From contig MU646312.1 of assembly GCA_026770585.1 (NCBI GenBank), forward strand, positions 1,604,554 to 1,616,797: a stretch of DNA of 12,244 nucleotides. Reading direction: 5' to 3'. Below, in pieces: positions 11,607-12,244 of the stretch (positions within the stretch are counted from its first letter, which is position 1; each line of letters begins with the position of its first letter). Source of the stretch: Baffinella frigidus (lineage: Eukaryota > Cryptophyceae > Cryptomonadales > Baffinellaceae). The position numbers were made by a program, and so were the translations under genes. The notes under the pieces were generated by a model that was not told the origin of the DNA, did not search any database, and worked only from the letters and a program-made list of their open reading frames with translations.

Positions 11607-11758
11607 CTAGCTCTGTCCCACTTGGTTTCGTCTCATCATTAAAAACATTTAGCCGTCATTATTAGTCATTATTAAGGAGGATCTTCAGTACAAATTAACT
11701 GTCCATTTACGGCTCAATGTTTTTAATGATGAGACGAAATCAAGTGGGACAGAGCTAG
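11607..11758. mobile_element. Foldback family D copy 2 (152 bp, near intact)
   Basis: The arms 11607-11648 (CTAGCTCTGTCCCACTTGGT, TTCGTCTCATCATTAAAAAC, AT) and 11717-11758 are complementary with one mismatch over 42 bp. The interior has duplicated CATTATTAG, AGGAGGATCTTCAGTACAAA and TTTACGGCT. It is the better-preserved relative of 9939-10085. Confidence 0.87.
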
Positions 11759-11819
11759 ACCCTTTTGAACAAGATTCTGCTCAGCCACGCCATGTCACAA
11801 GTTAATAGGGTAACTGACC

Positions 11820-11951
11820 AAAAATGGGGTAGTTAGGCCTACGGGATTGCCTAGGACCTCCTACCGTAGGTCGAGACTTTTTGGTCCTGGGATCCCTCGG
11901 CCTACAGTAGGAGGTCCTAGGCAATGCCGTATGCCTAACTACCCCATTTTT
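11820..11951. mobile_element. 132-bp foldback with CCTAGG core in its arms
   Basis: The left arm AAAAATGGGGTAGTTAGGC, CTACGGGATTGCCTAGGACC, TCCTACCGTAGG pairs with the right arm ending AACTACCCCATTTTT, with a few mismatches over about 57 bp. The core motifs GCCTAGGACCTCCTACCGTA and CTACAGTAGGAGGTCCTAGG lie inside the stem rather than in the loop. The 84-codon frame from 11847 is its translation. Confidence 0.82.
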
Positions 11952-12021
11952 AGGCCGTTAGCCTATGAAAGTGGAAATCCCACTTCTGCCCTGGCGCGGT
12001 ACTTGCAGTTTTTGTGTCCCC

Positions 12022-12160
12022 TCCACTTAGCAGCCAGGGGGCTTCACGGATACAGTCCATCTAAACGATTTGTACTAGCATCTTATCCATCGCCCTCTTA
12101 ACTAACCGGAATTTCACCTTGCGTTCAAGGTGAAAAGCAACTCGACCGCTGCTAAGTGGA
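12022..12160. repeat. Foldback with nested 10-bp hairpin
   Basis: TCCACTTAGCAGC (12022-12034) pairs perfectly with GCTGCTAAGTGGA (12148-12160). Inside, TTTCACCTTG (12112-12121), loop CGTT and CAAGGTGAAA (12126-12135) form a perfect tight hairpin. No T-rich tract follows, so I do not call a terminator. Confidence 0.7.
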
Positions 12161-12189
12161 CTGAAGCCTTTGCTCAACACACAACGGTA

Positions 12190-12244
12190 CTTCCCCCCCC
12201 TGTCCCCCCCCCCCCCGCCCCCCCCCCCACCCCCCCCCCCCCCC
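12190..12244. repeat. Poly-C contig end
   Basis: Runs of C interrupted only by single T, G and A bases to the end of the window. Most likely a low-quality or collapsed contig end; a genuine C tract cannot be excluded. Confidence 0.85.

Noticed and set aside
12112-12135. Rho-independent terminator
   Set aside because: The stem is perfect but is followed by AGCAACTCG rather than a T tract, and the setting is eukaryotic.

Overview
No credible protein-coding gene, tRNA, rRNA or CRISPR array can be supported in this 12.2-kb window. Every long open frame lies in repeat DNA, usually overlaps another frame on the opposite strand, and reads simple repeats, C/G-rich tracts or hairpin arms. The window looks like repeat-dense eukaryotic nuclear DNA. 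The plant/algal/alveolate telomere-type heptamer TTTAGGG occurs in several interstitial arrays, beside GAA, CT, ATCT and AT microsatellites and many miniature inverted-repeat (foldback) elements. A photosynthetic protist such as a dinoflagellate, or an alga, is my best guess, but the sequence does not settle the lineage. Pure C runs at the right end suggest a contig end or low-quality sequence.

Layout. Positions 72-567 are a 496-bp element with 114-bp terminal inverted repeats. Positions 611-957 are heptamer arrays, first TTTATGG, then TTTAGGG with a TTTAGCG patch. Positions 958-2276 are AT-richer and hold a GAA microsatellite, a foldback MITE (family A, 1650-1789) with degraded relatives, and a mixed direct/inverted repeat. 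Positions 2277-3200 are C/G-rich and then carry successive foldbacks, including a perfect 24-bp palindrome. Positions 3530-4735 hold GGTTACC clusters, a 131-bp-period duplication, and copies of a dispersed module (family M) carrying the in-frame string SAYVGSSKNLKDLK. Positions 4899-5241 hold two 105-bp MITEs (family B). Positions 5266-5885 hold a 100-bp repeat (family R), one copy of which is split by a family M module. Positions 5936-6763 hold four copies of a 120-bp MITE (family G).

Positions 6840-8100 mix TGTAGGG and TTGAGGG heptamer arrays with four copies of a hairpin unit (CAGCGATGG/CCATCGCTG), one of them followed by a second family M insertion, and end in an 85-bp direct repeat. Positions 8218-8321 are microsatellite. 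Positions 8351-10523 are an almost continuous run of foldbacks. Positions 10816-11246 are another heptamer array. Positions 11268-11490 are AT-rich TTAATTAA hairpins, 11607-12160 hold three more foldbacks, and the window ends in poly-C.

The informative signal is in how the repeats are built. Several elements can be defined inside the window by comparing an interrupted copy of a repeat with an uninterrupted one. Foldbacks with unrelated termini share a common core (CCTAGG plus CTACNGTAGG). All heptamer arrays have their G-rich strand on the + strand, and different heptamer variants are locally homogenised. None of these elements encodes a transposase here, so any mobility would have to be supplied in trans.
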